NCBI RefSeq assembly: GCF_030123505.1 | Contig: NZ_CP126115.1 | Location: 1,688,001 to 1,752,000, forward strand | Direction: 5' to 3' | Length of the DNA: 64,000 nt | Source of the DNA: Neobacillus sp. YX16 | Lineage (GTDB): Bacteria; Bacillota; Bacilli; Bacillales; Cytobacillaceae | Shown here: piece by piece, positions 44,894 through 55,018 of the stretch | Layout: every line of letters starts with the position of its first letter | Position numbering within the stretch: position 1 is the stretch's first letter | Notes under the pieces: model-generated | Databases searched by the model: none | The model's input: only the letters and a program-made list of their open reading frames with translations | What the model was told of the DNA's origin: nothing | Program-made: the position numbers and the translations under genes

Positions 44894-45415
44894 ATGAGCG
44901 GCTGTATGAGCAGTTTTGGCGAGATGTCTCCTGTAGAACTAAGTAAAGGACTTAATCAATTAAAGTCTGAGCATCCTCCGTTATTAGCACAATTAGAGGG
45001 ATTATTCAAATTAACCAAGCAAATCGAAGAAGATTCTACTAGTGAGAATACCTTTGAAGAATTGATTAATAAGGTTAATGAATTTAAGGCAGCACTTGAT
45101 CCTCATTCAGAACGAGAAGAAGGTGTTCTATTTCCAATGATGGGTGTATATATAGGGACAGCCTCTGGACCTATTGCAGTTATGGAATATGAACATGATC
45201 AAGCTAAGGCAAAAATTCATGAATTTCTAGAAAAAGCTGCTTGCACCCAAACCGATGAGGAGAAGAAAAAATCAGCCGAATTAGTCAAGAATGCTTACTA
45301 CATTTTAACGGAGCACTTTGCTAAAGAAGAAAATGTCCTTTTCCCTATGGCAGAGCATATGCTTTCAGATGATGAAAAAGAAGAACTGTACCAAAAAATT
45401 CAGGAAATAAAATAA
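44894..45415 (+). CDS. Hemerythrin-domain (HHE) di-iron protein
   Basis: This 173-residue protein has hemerythrin-type ligands: HSEREEGVLFPMM, EYEHDQAKAKIHEF and LTEHFAKEENVLFPMAEHM. Hemerythrin-like proteins bind O2 or NO or repair iron-sulfur clusters (as RIC proteins do). The ATG at 44894 has GAGGTG seven bases upstream, so the longer in-frame starts are unlikely. The Fnr-type promoter supports an oxygen-limited or NO role. It ends in a bidirectional terminator. Confidence 0.85.
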   Translation: MSGCMSSFGEMSPVELSKGLNQLKSEHPPLLAQLEGLFKLTKQIEEDSTSENTFEELINKVNEFKAALDPHSEREEGVLFPMMGVYIGTASGPIAVMEYEHDQAKAKIHEFLEKAACTQTDEEKKKSAELVKNAYYILTEHFAKEENVLFPMAEHMLSDDEKEELYQKIQEIK

Positions 45416-45444
45416 GGATGGGCTATCAGGCCCATCCTTATTCT
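45411..45444. terminator. Bidirectional terminator (hemerythrin / MFS)
   Basis: AATAAGGATGGGC pairs with GCCCATCCTTATT around TATCAG. Confidence 0.9.
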
Positions 45445-46681
45445 AATTCTCTTGATTCCATTTTTGTACCATTTGATCACTTGGAAGGAGGAAGGCCAAT
45501 AATCCAAGTAATGGCAGAAATCCAATCGAAGAAACCATTGCTGACATACTAAATAAATCTGCTAAATATCCAAGTCCTACTGAACCGATTGCCCCCATAC
45601 CAAAGGCGAGTCCCACGGTTAGTCCAGACATTGTCCCGATTTTTCCAGGGACAAGCTCTTGTGCAAAAACTACAGTAACTGAAAAATTGGTCATTAATAT
45701 AAATCCTGTAAGCATAAGAAAGATAAATGCAATAAAAGATGGTACAAAAGGAATAAGTATAGAAAATGGTATAGTCAGTAACATGGAAACAGATATTAAT
45801 TTTTTCTTCCCGAACCGGTCAGCCAACGGGCCTCCAAAAAAAGTACCAAAGGCACCAGCGATTAAAAACGCAAATAGGAAAAGCTGTGATTCCTTAATCG
45901 TTAGGGAGTATTCTTCTATTGCAAAGAAAGCGTAAAAATTAGTCATCCCCGATATATACCATGACCTTGCAAATATCAGTAGTAGAATTAAAAATAGTGA
46001 TTGCTTAACCTTTTTTGAAAGACCAGCTTTTTTACTTGACATTGAATTTTTCTTTTTTATTATAGGCAGGTTTTCAACTAATCTCTGTTTATACCAATTA
46101 GCGATGTAGATTAATAACAATACTGCTAATGCGGCAACTAGCGAAAACCATGAAGCACCTTGCTGTCCAAGTGGGACAAGGATGAGTGCTGTGATTAGTG
46201 GAGCTAATGCCTGCCCCGTATTACCGCCTACTTGATAAATAGATTGTGCCAGTCCTCTTCTTTTCCCTGCAGCCATAAAGGCTACCCTTGATCCTTCAGG
46301 ATGAAAAATAGCTGACCCAAGCCCAATAAAAATGACTGAAAGAACAATCATACCGAAGGACGGAGCAAACGCCATTCCAAGAACACCACCCAATGTTAGG
46401 GTAAGTCCAATTGGTAATGCGAAAGGCATTGGTCTTTTATCTGTGACGAAGCCAACTACTGGCTGTAACACAGACGAAACCATATTTAAGGAAAAGGCAA
46501 TAATTCCAAGCTGAGTAAAGGATAAACCCATTGATTTCTCTAGAATTGGAAACATCGCTGGGACAACAGCTTGTATGGCATCATTAAGTAAATGACAAAG
46601 CCCGATGATAAAAAGAATATTAAACATTGTCGTGTCTGCGGTCTTAGTTGTTTTTGCAGACACTGTAGCAGGTTGACCCAT
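45443..46681 (-). CDS. MFS transporter, fosmidomycin-resistance (Fsr) type
   Basis: This 412-residue protein has about 12 membrane segments and MFS signature loops (VTDKRPMPFALP, GPLADRFGKKKLIS). HLLNDAIQAVVPAMFPILEKSMGLSF near the start is typical of the Fsr/CynX-like branch, which in E. coli exports fosmidomycin. Real substrates are unknown. It is a single gene ending on the shared terminator. Confidence 0.82.
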   Translation of the reverse strand: MGQPATVSAKTTKTADTTMFNILFIIGLCHLLNDAIQAVVPAMFPILEKSMGLSFTQLGIIAFSLNMVSSVLQPVVGFVTDKRPMPFALPIGLTLTLGGVLGMAFAPSFGMIVLSVIFIGLGSAIFHPEGSRVAFMAAGKRRGLAQSIYQVGGNTGQALAPLITALILVPLGQQGASWFSLVAALAVLLLIYIANWYKQRLVENLPIIKKKNSMSSKKAGLSKKVKQSLFLILLLIFARSWYISGMTNFYAFFAIEEYSLTIKESQLFLFAFLIAGAFGTFFGGPLADRFGKKKLISVSMLLTIPFSILIPFVPSFIAFIFLMLTGFILMTNFSVTVVFAQELVPGKIGTMSGLTVGLAFGMGAIGSVGLGYLADLFSMSAMVSSIGFLPLLGLLAFLLPSDQMVQKWNQEN

Positions 46682-46832
46682 TAACTAGCACCTCATTTAT
46701 GAAATTATCAAACTCTTAATAATCCTATCTTACATAAATTCTATAGAAATGAGAAACGGAATGTTTCTAAGTCCGGAATATTTAAATATAATTAAGTAGA
46801 AAGGGAATTATGAATGAAAAAGGGGAGTATGA

Positions 46833-47822
46833 ATGGAGAAATCAGTTGAAATTTTATTTACAGAAACTATTCTTAAGGGCTTTTTAAAGGTTTTCGAATT
46901 ACAAACAGAGGTAAAAAAACTTGGAGATTTTGAGAATTATGTGTTTGAGGTAAATAGTTCAGACAAACCTGTAATTCTGAGAATCACTCATATTTCTCAC
47001 CGAAGTAAGGATGAAATTCTTGCTGAACTCGAATGGATGAATTATTTAAACAAACAAAACATAAATTGCCCAGAAGCATTCCCATCATCCAATAATCAAT
47101 TAATTGAAACACTACCAGCAGGTGACGGTTCATGTTTTTTTGCTTGTCTCTTTTCAAAAGTACCTGGTTATCCTGTAAAAATAAAATCATCGGAATTTAA
47201 TGACCAGTTATTCCATGCTTGGGGTGAAGCCATTGGTCAGATGCATGCTGTCACAAAGAATTACCAGCCAAGTAAAGAGAGAAAGCTTCGTCCGACTTGG
47301 GTGGATGAGGAGCTCCTTGATATTGAAATCTATGTTCCAAATGAAAATGAGATTATCAAGAATACAAAACTGTTAATAAATAAATTGAAATCGCTTCCGG
47401 TAAAGAAGGATAATTTTGGACTAATCCACAGTGATGTCCATTCAGGGAACTTTTTTTATGATGGTGAATCTGTTCATGTATTTGATTTTGATGATTGTAG
47501 CTATCATTGGTTTGCCTCAGATATTGCTATCCCGCTTTATTATTCAATTATGTACGGATATCAGGATGCAAGTGAACGTGAGCGGGAACAGTTTGCTACG
47601 AATTTTCTTGCACATTTTATTAAAGGATATGAGCAGCACAATACCTTGCCAAAGTGTTGGAAGGAGCAGCTCCCGTTGTTTTTTATGCTGAGGGACGTTA
47701 CTCTTTATTCTGTTTTACATAAAAAAATCTCACCGGAAGAAAGAGATGATACTATAAATAAAATGCTAGAAGCATTGAAATCAAGAATCATAAAAAAAGA
47801 ACCGATTGTAAATCTATGTTAA
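46833..47822 (+). CDS. Aminoglycoside-phosphotransferase-fold (APH) kinase
   Basis: This 329-residue protein has the protein-kinase-like fold of APH enzymes: catalytic loop FGLIHSDVHSGNFFYD near 203 and metal motif HVFDFDDCSYHWFASDIA near 222. Family members phosphorylate small hydroxyl compounds such as homoserine, choline, fructosamine or sugars, and only rarely are true resistance enzymes. Start ATG follows AGGGGAG. No neighbour clarifies its substrate. Confidence 0.78.
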   Translation: MEKSVEILFTETILKGFLKVFELQTEVKKLGDFENYVFEVNSSDKPVILRITHISHRSKDEILAELEWMNYLNKQNINCPEAFPSSNNQLIETLPAGDGSCFFACLFSKVPGYPVKIKSSEFNDQLFHAWGEAIGQMHAVTKNYQPSKERKLRPTWVDEELLDIEIYVPNENEIIKNTKLLINKLKSLPVKKDNFGLIHSDVHSGNFFYDGESVHVFDFDDCSYHWFASDIAIPLYYSIMYGYQDASEREREQFATNFLAHFIKGYEQHNTLPKCWKEQLPLFFMLRDVTLYSVLHKKISPEERDDTINKMLEALKSRIIKKEPIVNLC

Positions 47823-47935
47823 ATTGACACCACCTCAAAAATTTCTTATAATAATCTTGAAGTCGAGATAAAAAGAAAAGCGGAAGCCCCTAGATAATTT
47901 GATAAGCGTAAGCTTAATAAAAAGGATGAGTTTTT

Positions 47936-48376
47936 ATGGAAAATGATACAGTATCTCAATCATTGAAGCTATTTATCGTTCTTTCAAGAGCATATAAAGC
48001 GATTAATGAACATGTTAATAAAGTGATTCAAGCAAGTGGCTTAAACCCGACTGAATTTGCCGTATTAGAGCTTTTATATCACAAAGGTGATCAGCCAATG
48101 CAGCAAATTGGCGGGAAAATATTACTTGCAAGCGGCAGTATCACTTACGTAGTAGATAAATTGGAACAAAAAGGACTGTTGATTAGGATAGCATGTCCGA
48201 ATGACAGACGTGTTACGTTCGCACAAATTACAGAGAAAGGGAAAGACTTTATTCAAGAGATTTTCCCAGAACATGCGCAGCAAATCCATTCACTAATGTC
48301 TAGTTTAACTGATTCCGAAAAACTAGAAGCCATTGAATTATTAAAGAAACTAGGATTGCCTGCGGGTAAATTTTAA
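47936..48376 (+). CDS. MarR-family transcriptional regulator
   Basis: This 146-residue winged-helix protein has the MarR pattern: GLNPTEFAVLELLYHKGDQPMQQIGGKILLASGSITYVVDKLEQKGLLIR and the wing NDRRVTFAQITEKG. It resembles B. subtilis MhqR/YkvE-type regulators of quinone and electrophile stress, and ykvE lies near clpE in that genome. Just upstream (47879-47890) is a short leftover AAGCGGAAGC of the dispersed repeat. The target genes are not evident. A terminator follows. Confidence 0.82.
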   Translation: MENDTVSQSLKLFIVLSRAYKAINEHVNKVIQASGLNPTEFAVLELLYHKGDQPMQQIGGKILLASGSITYVVDKLEQKGLLIRIACPNDRRVTFAQITEKGKDFIQEIFPEHAQQIHSLMSSLTDSEKLEAIELLKKLGLPAGKF

Positions 48377-48399
48377 TACGGCTCATGCCGTATTTTTTC
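48375..48399 (+). terminator. Terminator of the MarR gene
   Basis: AATACGGC pairs with GCCGTATT around TCAT, followed by Ts. Confidence 0.85.
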
Positions 48400-48473
48400 T
48401 TTTTTAAAGGAATATTAATGGAAAGTGTTGAATTGATTATAGTTGAAATTTTTTAACTAAAGGGGATGTTTCA

Positions 48474-50168
48474 ATGAGATTTGAAGAGTATACATATATC
48501 CGTCCAAACCTAGAAAGTATTACAGGGAGATTTGAGGGTGCAATAGAAAAATTTAAAAATGCAAATTCAGTAGAAGAGCAAAGCTTGGCGATGAACGAAG
48601 TAAATGAAATTAGAAATGATATTGGCACGATGTTTAATCTCTGCTATATTCGCCATTCCGTTGACACAAACGATGAATTTTATAAAACAGAGCAAGATTA
48701 TATGGATGAAATGCAGCCAGAAATCGAGGGGCTGGTTACAAAATATTATCAGGAGCTTGTTCAGTCCAAGTTTCGCGCGGAATTAGAAGCTAAATTGGGC
48801 AAACAATTATTTGCCTTAGCGGAAGGGCAATTAAAGACCTTTAAACCAGAAATAGTTCCTTTATTACAAAAAGAGAATCGCCTTTCAACTCAGTATACAA
48901 AACTAATTGCTTCTGCAAAAATTATTTTTGAAGGGGAAGAACGTACCCTAGCGCAATTAGAGCCTTTTACTGAATCAACAGATAGGGAAATGAGAAAGCG
49001 CGCAAATGAAGCGAAGTTTGGATTTTTAGCTGAACATGAAGAAGAACTCGACCGAATTTATGATGATCTTGTTAAAATTAGAACTGAAATTGCCCATGCT
49101 TTGGGGTATAAAAATTTTGTCGAGCTTGGCTACTACCGAATGATGAGAACTGACTACAATTCTGAGATGGTTGCGAATTTCCGTCAGCAAGTGAAGGATT
49201 TTATTGTGCCAATTGCAACCTCTTTAAAAGCGCGGCAACAAGAACGAATTGGCGTGGAAAAATTAAGATATTTTGATGAAGGCTTCAAATATCAAACAGG
49301 CAATGCTGTACCAAAGGGCAATCCTGAATGGATTATTGAAAACGGACAAAAAATGTATGAAGATCTTTCAAAGGAAACAGGGGAGTTCTTCCAATTTATG
49401 CAGGATAACAACCTCATGGATCTTGTGGCAAAGAAGGGGAAAGCTGGTGGAGGTTATTGTACATTCATTGAAAACTACAAAGCTCCGTTTATCTTTTCCA
49501 ATTTTAATGGGACTTCTGGGGATATTGACGTACTTACACATGAAGCAGGGCATGCATTCCAGGTTTATTCAAGCAGGAATTTTGAAATTCCTGAATATTA
49601 TTGGCCAACCTATGAAGCTTGTGAAATTCATTCGATGAGTATGGAGTTTTTTACTTGGCCATGGATGGAGTTATTCTTTGAAGAGGATACAGATAAATAT
49701 AAATTTTCACACTTAAGTGATGCTTTATTATTCCTGCCATATGGTGTTTCTGTTGATGAATTCCAACACTGGGTATATGAAAATTGGGAGGCGTCACCTA
49801 AGGAACGAAAGCAGCAATGGCGCGAAATTGAAAAGAAATATTTACCTCATAAAGAGTATGACGGGAATACTTATTTAGAGAATGGTGGTTTCTGGCAGCG
49901 TCAAGGTCATATTTTTAACTCACCTTTCTATTATATTGATTATACGTTAGCGCAAATCTGTGCCTTCCAATTTTGGAAACGTTCAAGAGAAAACCAAAAA
50001 GAGGCTTGGATTGATTATGTAAATCTTTGCAAGCTTGGTGGCAGTATGTCATTTACAAGACTTGTGAAAGAAGCTAATCTAATTTCACCATTTGAGGATG
50101 GCTGCGTACAGTCTGTTGTTGGTGAGATAGAGACATGGTTAAATTCTATTGAGGACCAAAAACTATAA
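48474..50168 (+). CDS. M3-family oligoendopeptidase
   Basis: This 564-residue zinc metallopeptidase has HEAGHAF (with VLTHEAGHAFQVYSSR) near residue 350 and a downstream glutamate in the family's second metal motif (YEACEIHSMSMEFF). Cytoplasmic M3 peptidases such as PepF digest short peptides. It lacks a signal peptide. The start follows AAAGGGGATG. A terminator shared with clpE ends it. Confidence 0.9.
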   Translation: MRFEEYTYIRPNLESITGRFEGAIEKFKNANSVEEQSLAMNEVNEIRNDIGTMFNLCYIRHSVDTNDEFYKTEQDYMDEMQPEIEGLVTKYYQELVQSKFRAELEAKLGKQLFALAEGQLKTFKPEIVPLLQKENRLSTQYTKLIASAKIIFEGEERTLAQLEPFTESTDREMRKRANEAKFGFLAEHEEELDRIYDDLVKIRTEIAHALGYKNFVELGYYRMMRTDYNSEMVANFRQQVKDFIVPIATSLKARQQERIGVEKLRYFDEGFKYQTGNAVPKGNPEWIIENGQKMYEDLSKETGEFFQFMQDNNLMDLVAKKGKAGGGYCTFIENYKAPFIFSNFNGTSGDIDVLTHEAGHAFQVYSSRNFEIPEYYWPTYEACEIHSMSMEFFTWPWMELFFEEDTDKYKFSHLSDALLFLPYGVSVDEFQHWVYENWEASPKERKQQWREIEKKYLPHKEYDGNTYLENGGFWQRQGHIFNSPFYYIDYTLAQICAFQFWKRSRENQKEAWIDYVNLCKLGGSMSFTRLVKEANLISPFEDGCVQSVVGEIETWLNSIEDQKL

Positions 50169-50176
50169 TAATAAAT

Positions 50177-50208
50177 GAAAAGCGAAGCCCACAAGGCTTC
50201 GCTTTTCT
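50177..50208. terminator. Bidirectional terminator (peptidase / clpE)
   Basis: GAAAAGCGAAGCC pairs perfectly with GGCTTCGCTTTTC. Confidence 0.9.
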
Positions 50209-50209
50209 A

Positions 50210-52357
50210 TTAACAAACTTTTATATTTCCTGCAGTAACAATCAGACGGCCATCTTCGATGGTAGCAGATAAATTATCTGCCTCAGGCTGATCGAGGATA
50301 AAGTCTGCAATGTTATCCTCAATATGCTCTTGAATCACTCTACGGAGCGGACGTGCACCAAATGCTGGATGATAGCCTAACTCTGCTAGTTTTTCTTTTG
50401 CTTCTAGGGTAATAGTAAATTCAATATTTTGCTCTTTTAGGGTTTCCTTTAAATCATTTATCATTAAATCAACAATCTGCATGATGTGTTCTTTGTCAAG
50501 TGAGTTAAATTCTATAATACTATCAAAACGATTTAAAAACTCTGGCTTAAAGAAGCTGCCCAGTGAATCTAAGATAGAAGCTTCTTCTATTGCGTCATTG
50601 GTACCAAAACCAACATGGATCGTTTTGTGTCCTACCCCAGCATTACTTGTCATGATAATAACTGAATCCTTAAAGCTAACTGTTCTTCCTTGACTGTCTG
50701 TAAGACGCCCGTCCTCGAGAATTTGCAAAAACATATGCTGGACATCTGGATGGGCCTTCTCAATTTCATCCAATAAAATAATGTTGTATGGATTTCTTCG
50801 TACCTTTTCAGTCAGTTGCCCGGCTTCATCATGACCAACATAGCCTGGTGGTGAACCTATTAGTTTAGAAATGCTGTGTTTTTCCATATATTCGCTCATA
50901 TCGAGACGAATCATTGCTTCCGTTGAACCAAACAGTTCTTCGGCGAGCGATTTGGAGAACTCTGTTTTACCAACTCCCGTTGGACCGACAAAAAGGAAAG
51001 AGCCAATCGGACGATTCTTTGATTTTAAGCCGGCGCGGCTTCTTCTTATCGCCTTTGTAACCTTTTCGACCACCTTTTTCTGACCGATGACTTTTGTATT
51101 TAGGTTTTCTTCAAGGTGCTTCAGCTTTTGCTGCTCATCCTCTTGTAATTTGCCAACAGGAATACCGGTCTTTTGTTCAATAATTTCTTGAATATGTGAT
51201 ACCTCGATAACCGGTCTGCTGATTTCTGAAGTTTCATTTAATGATTTTTCCAGCTTAGCTTCTTCGTCACGAAGTGCTGCTGCTAATTCATAGTTTTCAT
51301 TCTTAAGGGCCATATCTTTTTGAACAGCTAATTCTTTTAATCGGTTCTCTATCTGATCCATGCTAATACCATCAGAAGTAAGGTTTAATTTAGATCCGGC
51401 TTCATCCAGTAAGTCAATAGCCTTATCCGGCAGGAAACGATCCTGGATATAACGCTGTGACAATTGAACACATGCTTTCAGTGCAGCATCAGAATAAGTT
51501 ACTTCATGAAAGTCCTCATATTTTTTCTTGATTCCTTTTAAGATTTCAATGGCTGCCTTGGGTGTTGGTTCAGCAACCTGAACGGGCTGGAAACGACGTT
51601 CTAAAGCAGCGTCTTTTTCAATTTGGCGGTATTCCTTCAAAGTAGTTGCACCAACTAGTTGAAGTTCACCGCGTGCGAGAGCTGGTTTTAAGATATTTCC
51701 TGCATCCATTGATCCTTCTGCAGAACCTGCCCCCACTAGGAGGTGGATCTCATCAATAAATAGGATAATATTTTTACGCTCCTGTAATTCTGCAATCAAT
51801 TGCTTCATTCTATCTTCAAACTGACCTCGAATACCTGTATTGGCGACCAATGAAGCAACATCTAGCAAATATACTTCTTTATTTTTTAATTTAGCCGGCA
51901 CTTGACCATCGACAATTTTCATTGCCAGTCCTTCAGCGATAGCGGTTTTTCCGACACCTGGTTCACCAATTAACACCGGATTATTTTTATTGCGTCGATT
52001 TAATATTTCAATAATCCTTTTAACCTCACCATCACGGCCAACTACAGGATCAATCAAGCCGGCTTTGGCCATATGGGTTAAATTACGTCCAAATTGATCA
52101 ATAAAGCCACCAACATTACGCTGAGAAGCCTGTTGCTTCCTCTTTGGCTGGATTTTTTCATTAGGATTCATATTCAAAAATAGGTCTTCTAATGGAAAAC
52201 CAGGAAAGGAGTTCATTTTAGGAGTTAAGCCAGTACTGATTTTATTTTTATTGGCTGCATAACATTCATGACACAGCTTCAAATCACTGTGAGCTCCGTT
52301 AATATTTAGATTTAATTGAACAGTGGCTTGGTCTTCTTTACACAATTGACAAAGCAT
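50210..52357 (-). CDS. clpE: ATP-dependent Clp protease ATPase ClpE
   Basis: This 715-residue Hsp100 ATPase has the diagnostic N-terminal zinc finger (cysteines 3, 6, 29 and 32), two AAA modules with Walker A motifs GEPGVGKT and GPTGVGKT, and a UVR-like middle segment. ClpE pairs with ClpP to unfold and degrade proteins and to resolve aggregates after heat shock, and it destabilises CtsR. Its promoter carries two CtsR boxes. The start follows GGGAGG. In B. subtilis clpE likewise sits beside ykvI. Confidence 0.95.
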   Translation of the reverse strand: MLCQLCKEDQATVQLNLNINGAHSDLKLCHECYAANKNKISTGLTPKMNSFPGFPLEDLFLNMNPNEKIQPKRKQQASQRNVGGFIDQFGRNLTHMAKAGLIDPVVGRDGEVKRIIEILNRRNKNNPVLIGEPGVGKTAIAEGLAMKIVDGQVPAKLKNKEVYLLDVASLVANTGIRGQFEDRMKQLIAELQERKNIILFIDEIHLLVGAGSAEGSMDAGNILKPALARGELQLVGATTLKEYRQIEKDAALERRFQPVQVAEPTPKAAIEILKGIKKKYEDFHEVTYSDAALKACVQLSQRYIQDRFLPDKAIDLLDEAGSKLNLTSDGISMDQIENRLKELAVQKDMALKNENYELAAALRDEEAKLEKSLNETSEISRPVIEVSHIQEIIEQKTGIPVGKLQEDEQQKLKHLEENLNTKVIGQKKVVEKVTKAIRRSRAGLKSKNRPIGSFLFVGPTGVGKTEFSKSLAEELFGSTEAMIRLDMSEYMEKHSISKLIGSPPGYVGHDEAGQLTEKVRRNPYNIILLDEIEKAHPDVQHMFLQILEDGRLTDSQGRTVSFKDSVIIMTSNAGVGHKTIHVGFGTNDAIEEASILDSLGSFFKPEFLNRFDSIIEFNSLDKEHIMQIVDLMINDLKETLKEQNIEFTITLEAKEKLAELGYHPAFGARPLRRVIQEHIEDNIADFILDQPEADNLSATIEDGRLIVTAGNIKVC

Positions 52358-52390
52358 AAAATAAAACCTCCCTAAAGATATAATAATTTT

Positions 52391-52452
52391 TTTGACTTTG
52401 ACTATATTTGACCTTATGCAAATAGTATAATTTGACCTTCCTTGACTTTCAA
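52391..52452 (-). promoter_or_regulatory. clpE promoter with two CtsR operators
   Basis: On the minus strand TTGAAA (52447-52452), 17 bases and TATACT (52424-52429) form a SigA promoter. One CtsR box lies in the spacer region (complement TTTGACC-TTC-CTTGACT at 52431-52447). A second lies just downstream (TTTGACT-ATA-TTTGACC at 52397-52413). An extra half-site is at 52391-52397. Both have the 7-3-7 heptad layout. Confidence 0.85.
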
Positions 52453-52559
52453 GTAGACTGCTTATGGTAATTTCTTCAAAAGAGAAATTGACCTCATTTT
52501 AAAAAAGCTCGTCTTTGTTTGTCCCTTTGCTCATATATTGAATTTAAGGGGGAGATGAG

Positions 52560-53612
52560 GTGAAAAGAAATTGGTCAGCTGCTTTCCAAATCGCCGCAGT
52601 CTACGTTGGTACAGTTGTTGGTGCGGGATTTGCTACAGGGAGAGAAATCGTTGAGTTTTTCTCACGGTTTGGCTTCATTGGGTTTTTAAGTATATTATTG
52701 AGTGGCTACCTCCTTATCGTATTAGGGTCAAAGTTGATGAGAATTGCTGCTCGGATTAATGCCGTTTCGTATCAGGAATTTAATGTACACTTGTTTGGGA
52801 AATGGGCAGGCAGCGGTATTAATATAATCATGCTTTTTATGCTTTTAGGAGTAACTGCTGTAATGCTTGCAGGTGCAGGAGCGGTCTTTGAGGAACAATT
52901 GGGTCTTTCAAAGAATTTAGGAGTGTTTATTACAATTTTTTTATCTTTTTTAGTAATGCTTGTCGGTACAAAGGGTCTATTCGCAGTCAATTCATTTGTG
53001 GTACCCATTATGGTTTGCTTCAGTCTTATGTTAATGACACTTTCTATTAAACAGTCAGACTTTTTGAATCACTTATTATTTGTACCTCATGCGGAGGATG
53101 GCTGGAAAAGTATCTTAGCACCTTTTTCATATACAGCTTTAAACCTTGCTTTGGCACAAGCAGTACTTGTTCCGATTGCGAATGAAATTAAGGATGATTG
53201 GACCATCAAATGGGGAGGGATTTTAGGAGGGACAGCATTAACTGTCATTTTAATCTCAAGCCATTTCACCTTGATTATGCTTCCGAACTTAGAAATTTAT
53301 GAGATTCCGATGGCGATAATTATGAAGCAGATAGCACCTTTTTTTTATTGGATATTTGTCCTTGTTATTTATGGGGAAATCTTCACTTCAGTCATTGGAA
53401 ATGTTTTTGGACTCGATCGTCAGTTAAAGCAATTTGTTAATGTCCCTACTTTCATTACCATTTCAGCAATCTTTATCATTTCTTATATTATCAGTCTTAT
53501 TGACTATAGTAAACTTTTGTCTAATCTTTACCCATTGTTTGGCTATATTAGCCTTATCTTTTTTGTCCTTTTATGGTTGAAGCCTCTAAACGATAAAGTA
53601 AATAAATCATAA
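52560..53612 (+). CDS. ykvI: YkvI-family membrane transporter-like protein
   Basis: This 350-residue protein has about ten membrane segments. The opening FQIAAVYVGTVVGAGFATGREIVEFFSRFG is typical of the YkvI family, a branch of the amino-acid permease-like (LeuT/APC-type) superfamily with unknown substrates. It starts at GTG behind GGGGGAGATGAG. Gene order clpE-ykvI is as in B. subtilis. A hairpin ends it. Confidence 0.85.
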   Translation: MKRNWSAAFQIAAVYVGTVVGAGFATGREIVEFFSRFGFIGFLSILLSGYLLIVLGSKLMRIAARINAVSYQEFNVHLFGKWAGSGINIIMLFMLLGVTAVMLAGAGAVFEEQLGLSKNLGVFITIFLSFLVMLVGTKGLFAVNSFVVPIMVCFSLMLMTLSIKQSDFLNHLLFVPHAEDGWKSILAPFSYTALNLALAQAVLVPIANEIKDDWTIKWGGILGGTALTVILISSHFTLIMLPNLEIYEIPMAIIMKQIAPFFYWIFVLVIYGEIFTSVIGNVFGLDRQLKQFVNVPTFITISAIFIISYIISLIDYSKLLSNLYPLFGYISLIFFVLLWLKPLNDKVNKS

Positions 53613-53661
53613 AAATAGGAAAAGCATTGTCCATTATTTAGACAGGTGCTTTTCCTATTTT
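53612..53661. terminator. Bidirectional terminator (ykvI / CPBP)
   Basis: AAAATAGGAAAAGCA pairs perfectly with TGCTTTTCCTATTTT around a 20-base loop. Confidence 0.85.
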
Positions 53662-54266
53662 AACGGTAAAATAATAAAAATCATGATGTCAAAAACAATA
53701 TGGGAAACAATGACTAATGGCATGCTTCTCTTCCATAGATATAGTGCACCCCACATAAGCCCAGAAAGGAATGCTGCAAGCATTAAGATTAGTGTACCTG
53801 AATAAATATGAACGGAAGCATAAAGAAGTGCACCAATGAAAATACTCGTTAATGGTCCGAAGTAGTGAAGCAGTCTTTTTTGAACAAATCCGCGCCAAAA
53901 GAGTTCTTCCCCAGGAGCTGCCACTAAAATTAGTGCAAGGTACTGCCAAAATAGTGCAGGAGCAAACCAGCGATAGAGTTTATTAACACTTTTCTCAAAA
54001 GGCAGATTTAGAACGTCAAAGGCTTGAAGCCCCATCCAAAAAACCAAATACAAGATTAATCCTGAAACAGTACCTAGAGAGAGATATTTAAAAAATGATG
54101 CTTCATCATCCACAGCTTCTTGAAACATCGCATAAGTAATCAAAATAAGGAGTGAACCAGTAAATATATACCAGAAAATTACCCGGTCATAAAAAGTGAA
54201 ATACATAAGTGCATGAGAAATGATTAGCCCAGTAATTAGTCGAAGATCAAAATTGCGATTCTTCAA
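53655..54266 (-). CDS. CPBP-family intramembrane metalloprotease
   Basis: This 203-residue protein has five to seven membrane segments and the CPBP/Abi signature: EELFWRGFVQKRL near residue 120, ASVHIYSG and a later HIVFD. Relatives (Rce1, MroQ) cleave prenylated proteins or membrane peptides. The substrate is unknown here. The start follows GAAAGGAGGTAATC. Confidence 0.85.
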   Translation of the reverse strand: MKNRNFDLRLITGLIISHALMYFTFYDRVIFWYIFTGSLLILITYAMFQEAVDDEASFFKYLSLGTVSGLILYLVFWMGLQAFDVLNLPFEKSVNKLYRWFAPALFWQYLALILVAAPGEELFWRGFVQKRLLHYFGPLTSIFIGALLYASVHIYSGTLILMLAAFLSGLMWGALYLWKRSMPLVIVSHIVFDIMIFIILPLK

Positions 54267-54416
54267 GTATCGATTACCTCCTTTCTAACAATAAAATTCA
54301 TTTTAACAAAAAAGAATTATGAAAGGAAATGATTACATCACACTTTTGAATAATTCCACTAATAAGAATGAAGAAATTGAAAAAAATAGTAAGGTGAATG
54401 GAAAGGAGGAAGGACG

Positions 54417-54536
54417 ATGAGCAAATCTAAAAGTCAAGAAGAGCGGGAATGGACTGTTCGTAAACAAGACCAAAATCCTCATGGAAAAGTAAAATCAAAA
54501 GAACAGCTCTTAAAAGAAGCTGGACAAGATAAATAA
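54417..54536 (+). CDS. Small conserved protein (possible DUF6254)
   Basis: This 39-residue hydrophilic protein (REWTVRKQDQNPHGKVKSKE in the middle) has a strong ribosome site (GGAAAGGAGGAAGG). The W-T-V-R-K-Q-D-Q-N-P-H-G-K-V-K core matches a small Bacillaceae family I recall as DUF6254, with unknown function. Repeat copy D starts four bases after its stop. Confidence 0.65.
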   Translation: MSKSKSQEEREWTVRKQDQNPHGKVKSKEQLLKEAGQDK

Positions 54537-54540
54537 AAAT

Positions 54541-54969
54541 GGTTGTGTTAATGCTATATGTTGATTTTGGCACTCTGTTGATTTGCGCGGAAGGCACGGG
54601 ACTCCTCGAAAATGCTTCGCATTTTCTTCGTGCGTGGGCGGATTCGAGGATGAAAAAATCAGTGTCCTGCGGGAGGACGGGGCAGGGGAGACCCCACAAG
54701 CGCTTAAGCGCCGAGGAGTAGGAAAAGCGGAAGCGCCTTGTACAGCCCCGACAAGCGCTGGAGGGCCTGACGATGAAGTCGTTCTTTGACTTCAACGTTG
54801 GGACCGAAGTGACTCGAGGGGCTAGGCGCTGCAGCTAGACAGGCTCCCCGAACCTCCCTAAGGTCCGCGAAGTGCCTCGTGACAGGCAGAGACCGCCTGT
54901 CACTGCGATGCTTATTCAAAGAAGCTTTCCTTAGTGGAGCGGAAATCAACAGACAATTTTAACACAGCC
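54541..54969 (+). repeat. Dispersed GC-rich repeat, copy D (429 bp, longest)
   Basis: The ends are GGTTGTGTTA and TAACACAGCC. It contains both the central TGAAGTC/GACTTCA hairpin segment missing from copy C and the right-hand GACAGGCAGAGACCGCCTGTC hairpin missing from copies A and E, so it is the best guess at the full-length form. Overlapping open frames on both strands are compositional. Confidence 0.88.
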
Positions 54970-54973
54970 TACA

Positions 54974-54999
54974 AATAAAAAGGCAGCCCTTGGCTGCCT
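54974..54999 (-). terminator. Terminator of the DUF2187 gene
   Basis: AGGCAGCC pairs with GGCTGCCT; read on the minus strand a T-rich run follows. Confidence 0.8.
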
Positions 55000-55018
55000 A
55001 ATCTATAAAGCTATTAAT

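Noticed and set aside
46833..47822. Aminoglycoside resistance gene
   Set aside because: Only the general APH kinase fold is visible; most such chromosomal genes act on metabolites.
47879..47890. Another copy of the dispersed repeat
   Set aside because: Only AAGCGGAAGC and a nearby CCCCTAG remain; too short to count as a copy, though it may be a remnant.
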